NCBI GenBank assembly: GCA_002311915.1
Contig: DCAF01000012.1
Span: 1-14,265 of the forward strand
From: Sulfurovum sp. UBA1140
GTDB taxonomy: Bacteria; Campylobacterota; Campylobacteria; Campylobacterales; Sulfurovaceae
DNA length: 14,265 nt
Reading direction: 5' to 3'
Shown here: positions 13,062 through 14,265 of the stretch, one piece after another
Layout: each line of letters begins with the position of its first letter
Position numbering within the stretch: position 1 is the first letter of the stretch
Program-made: the position numbers and the translations under genes
The notes under the pieces: generated by a model
Databases searched by the model: none
Told to the model about the DNA's origin: nothing
Seen by the model: the letters and a program-made list of their open reading frames with translations, nothing else

Positions 13062-14265
13062 AGTAGTTGCTTTATCTCTTGGTCTATCTTTATCTATTGA
13101 GGCAGATTAAAATTTATCTTTATATCTTATAGATTTTGAAAATCGTCTGGAAGTTTTAGAGAAATATAAAAAGAGACATAAAGGTATTGTCCAGCTTCGT
13201 TCTGTAGATACAACGCTGTTGGTAGGGGGTAAGCTATCAATGGATACGATTTATCTTCATAATGCCAGTGGTAAAGTAGGAGGCAGTAATAGTAGTGATC
13301 AGTTTTTTAGTGCAGGGAGTATTCCTATTGATTCTAAAGGTGAGAATGCAGAATTGAGCTTAACCGCAAGAGATAGTAAGTTTTGGATGAAAACACGAAC
13401 CAAATATGATGAAGGTATAGCCTTGATGACTCTGTTAGAGGTTGATTTTTGGGGAAGTGATGGTAATGAAAAAAATAGTAACTCTTATAATATTCGGTTA
13501 CGTCATGCCTATTTTATGTATAATGGATGGACAATAGGTCAGACCAACAGTTCTTTTGTTGGGGTTGGAACACCATCAACACTACAAGCACCTGTGGATA
13601 ATGTTTTTATGCGTCAAGCCCTTATTGCTTATAGGTAAAGATTTAGGACGGGGGACTCTCTCTTTTTCTTTTGAACAACCAGAATCAGTTATCATGACAT
13701 CTTTGGGTCAAAAAATTGCTGTAAATGATGATAAAGTTCCTGATATGATTGTGAAATATCAATATTATGATACCGATTAGGGTGAGGGTTCACTTTCGTT
13801 TTTAGCACGAGAAATTCGTATTGACCAAGAACCAATGGCTTTAATTACCGATAGAACATATGCTTATGGATTAAATTTTGGTACAAAGCTTTACATCTAT
13901 AGTTATAACAATTTGACATTTGGTATGGTGGGCGGTAAAGGGATTGGTCGTTATATGGGAACCAGTTTTTTTCCTGATGCTGTGATAAGTGAAAATGGTG
14001 ATTTAAAAGCACAAAGTTCATGGGGAATAGATTGGGGATATGAACATTTTATAAATAATAAGTTACGTCTCTCTATGGCTAGAGGACAAATTTGGACAAA
14101 CAATATTCTAGGAGTAGAAGAGCTAGACAAATTAGCATACTCGACCCATTTAAGTTTACACTATAATCCAATAAAAAGAGTTCTTTTTGGGGTAGAGTAT
14201 ATTCATGGGGCTAGAAGATTAGAGAGTGGTCAACACTATAGTGTTGACCGACTCTATCTTCGTGG
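13045..14265 (+). pseudogene. Decayed DcaP-like outer-membrane porin gene, 3' end outside window
   Basis: The conceptual translation gives a signal-peptide-like start (MIFYAKVVALSLGLSLSIEA from ATG 13045), a short coiled-coil segment (FENRLEVLEKYKKRHKG), then a beta-barrel. It resembles DcaP-type porins of Proteobacteria: SLTARDSKFWMKTRTK, LLEVDFWGSDG, IRLRHAYFMYNGWTIGQTNS and, after a frame change, LGRGTLSFSFEQPES. There are three lesions. TAA at 13108-13110 follows the signal sequence. A +1 shift occurs near 13630-13640, where the frame ending in QALIAYR stops and KDLGRGTLSF continues in the next frame. TAG at 13778-13780 stands in YYDTD-stop-GEGSLSF, where Trp would fit. After that the frame stays open to the window edge (about 161 codons of barrel). 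An intact DcaP-type porin would admit small anionic or aromatic solutes. The 13045 start has no clear RBS and overlaps the cytochrome gene, so the original start may be lost. Confidence 0.82.

Noticed and set aside
13556..13780. Separate 74-residue protein in frame 2
   Set aside because: Its first part duplicates the porin sequence in the wrong frame; only the part after about 13630 is real, as the porin's shifted continuation.
1..14265. CRISPR array, insertion sequence or prophage
   Set aside because: No regular direct repeats with spacers, no transposase or integrase reading frame and no terminal inverted repeats were found.

Overview
The window is AT-rich, tightly packed DNA in which every gene reads on the + strand. 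It most likely comes from a chromosome of the Campylobacterota (Epsilonproteobacteria), perhaps a free-living sulfur-oxidiser of the Sulfurovum/Sulfurimonas type. The group assignment rests on three things: the AtpE sequence, with its signal-peptide-like N-terminal extension; the gene order purD, RDD protein, lptD, ..., pnp; and -10-centred promoters (TATAAT without a clear -35). The genus is a guess.

Layout. (1) 1-815: a decayed DUF1016/YhcG-type nuclease gene, entering from the left edge and broken by a nonsense codon and an internal frameshifting deletion. (2) 805-3369: a MidA/NDUFAF7-like methyltransferase, a cation diffusion facilitator metal transporter and uroporphyrinogen-III synthase (hemD), packed as one likely operon. 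(3) 3387-3578: a structured RNA with the long, bubble-interrupted hairpin of 6S RNA, placed directly upstream of purD. (4) 3672-11832: a six-gene unit, purD, RDD membrane protein, lptD, an MCE/MlaD-like protein, a phosphoribosyltransferase and pnp, with intergenic gaps of 0-14 nt. (5) 11856-12320: atpE behind its own promoter and a structured leader of about 140 nt. (6) 12347-12497: a perfect stem-loop with TATAAT in its loop, then tRNA-Leu(GAG). (7) 12594-13061: a lipoprotein c-type cytochrome of apparent class II (C-terminal CxxCH). (8) 13045-14265: a DcaP-like porin pseudogene with two in-frame stops and one frameshift, running off the right edge.

Functionally this is mostly a housekeeping region: haem and purine synthesis, 6S control of RNA polymerase, LPS assembly at the outer membrane, lipid transport, RNA turnover and ATP synthase. 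No mobile element, CRISPR array or defence island is visible. Both edges hold decaying accessory genes. The points most worth a second look are the MCE protein with a C-terminal beta-barrel-like domain, placed directly after lptD; the 6S-purD arrangement; the structured atpE leader; the stem-loop/promoter overlap before tRNA-Leu; and the cytochrome/porin-remnant overlap.
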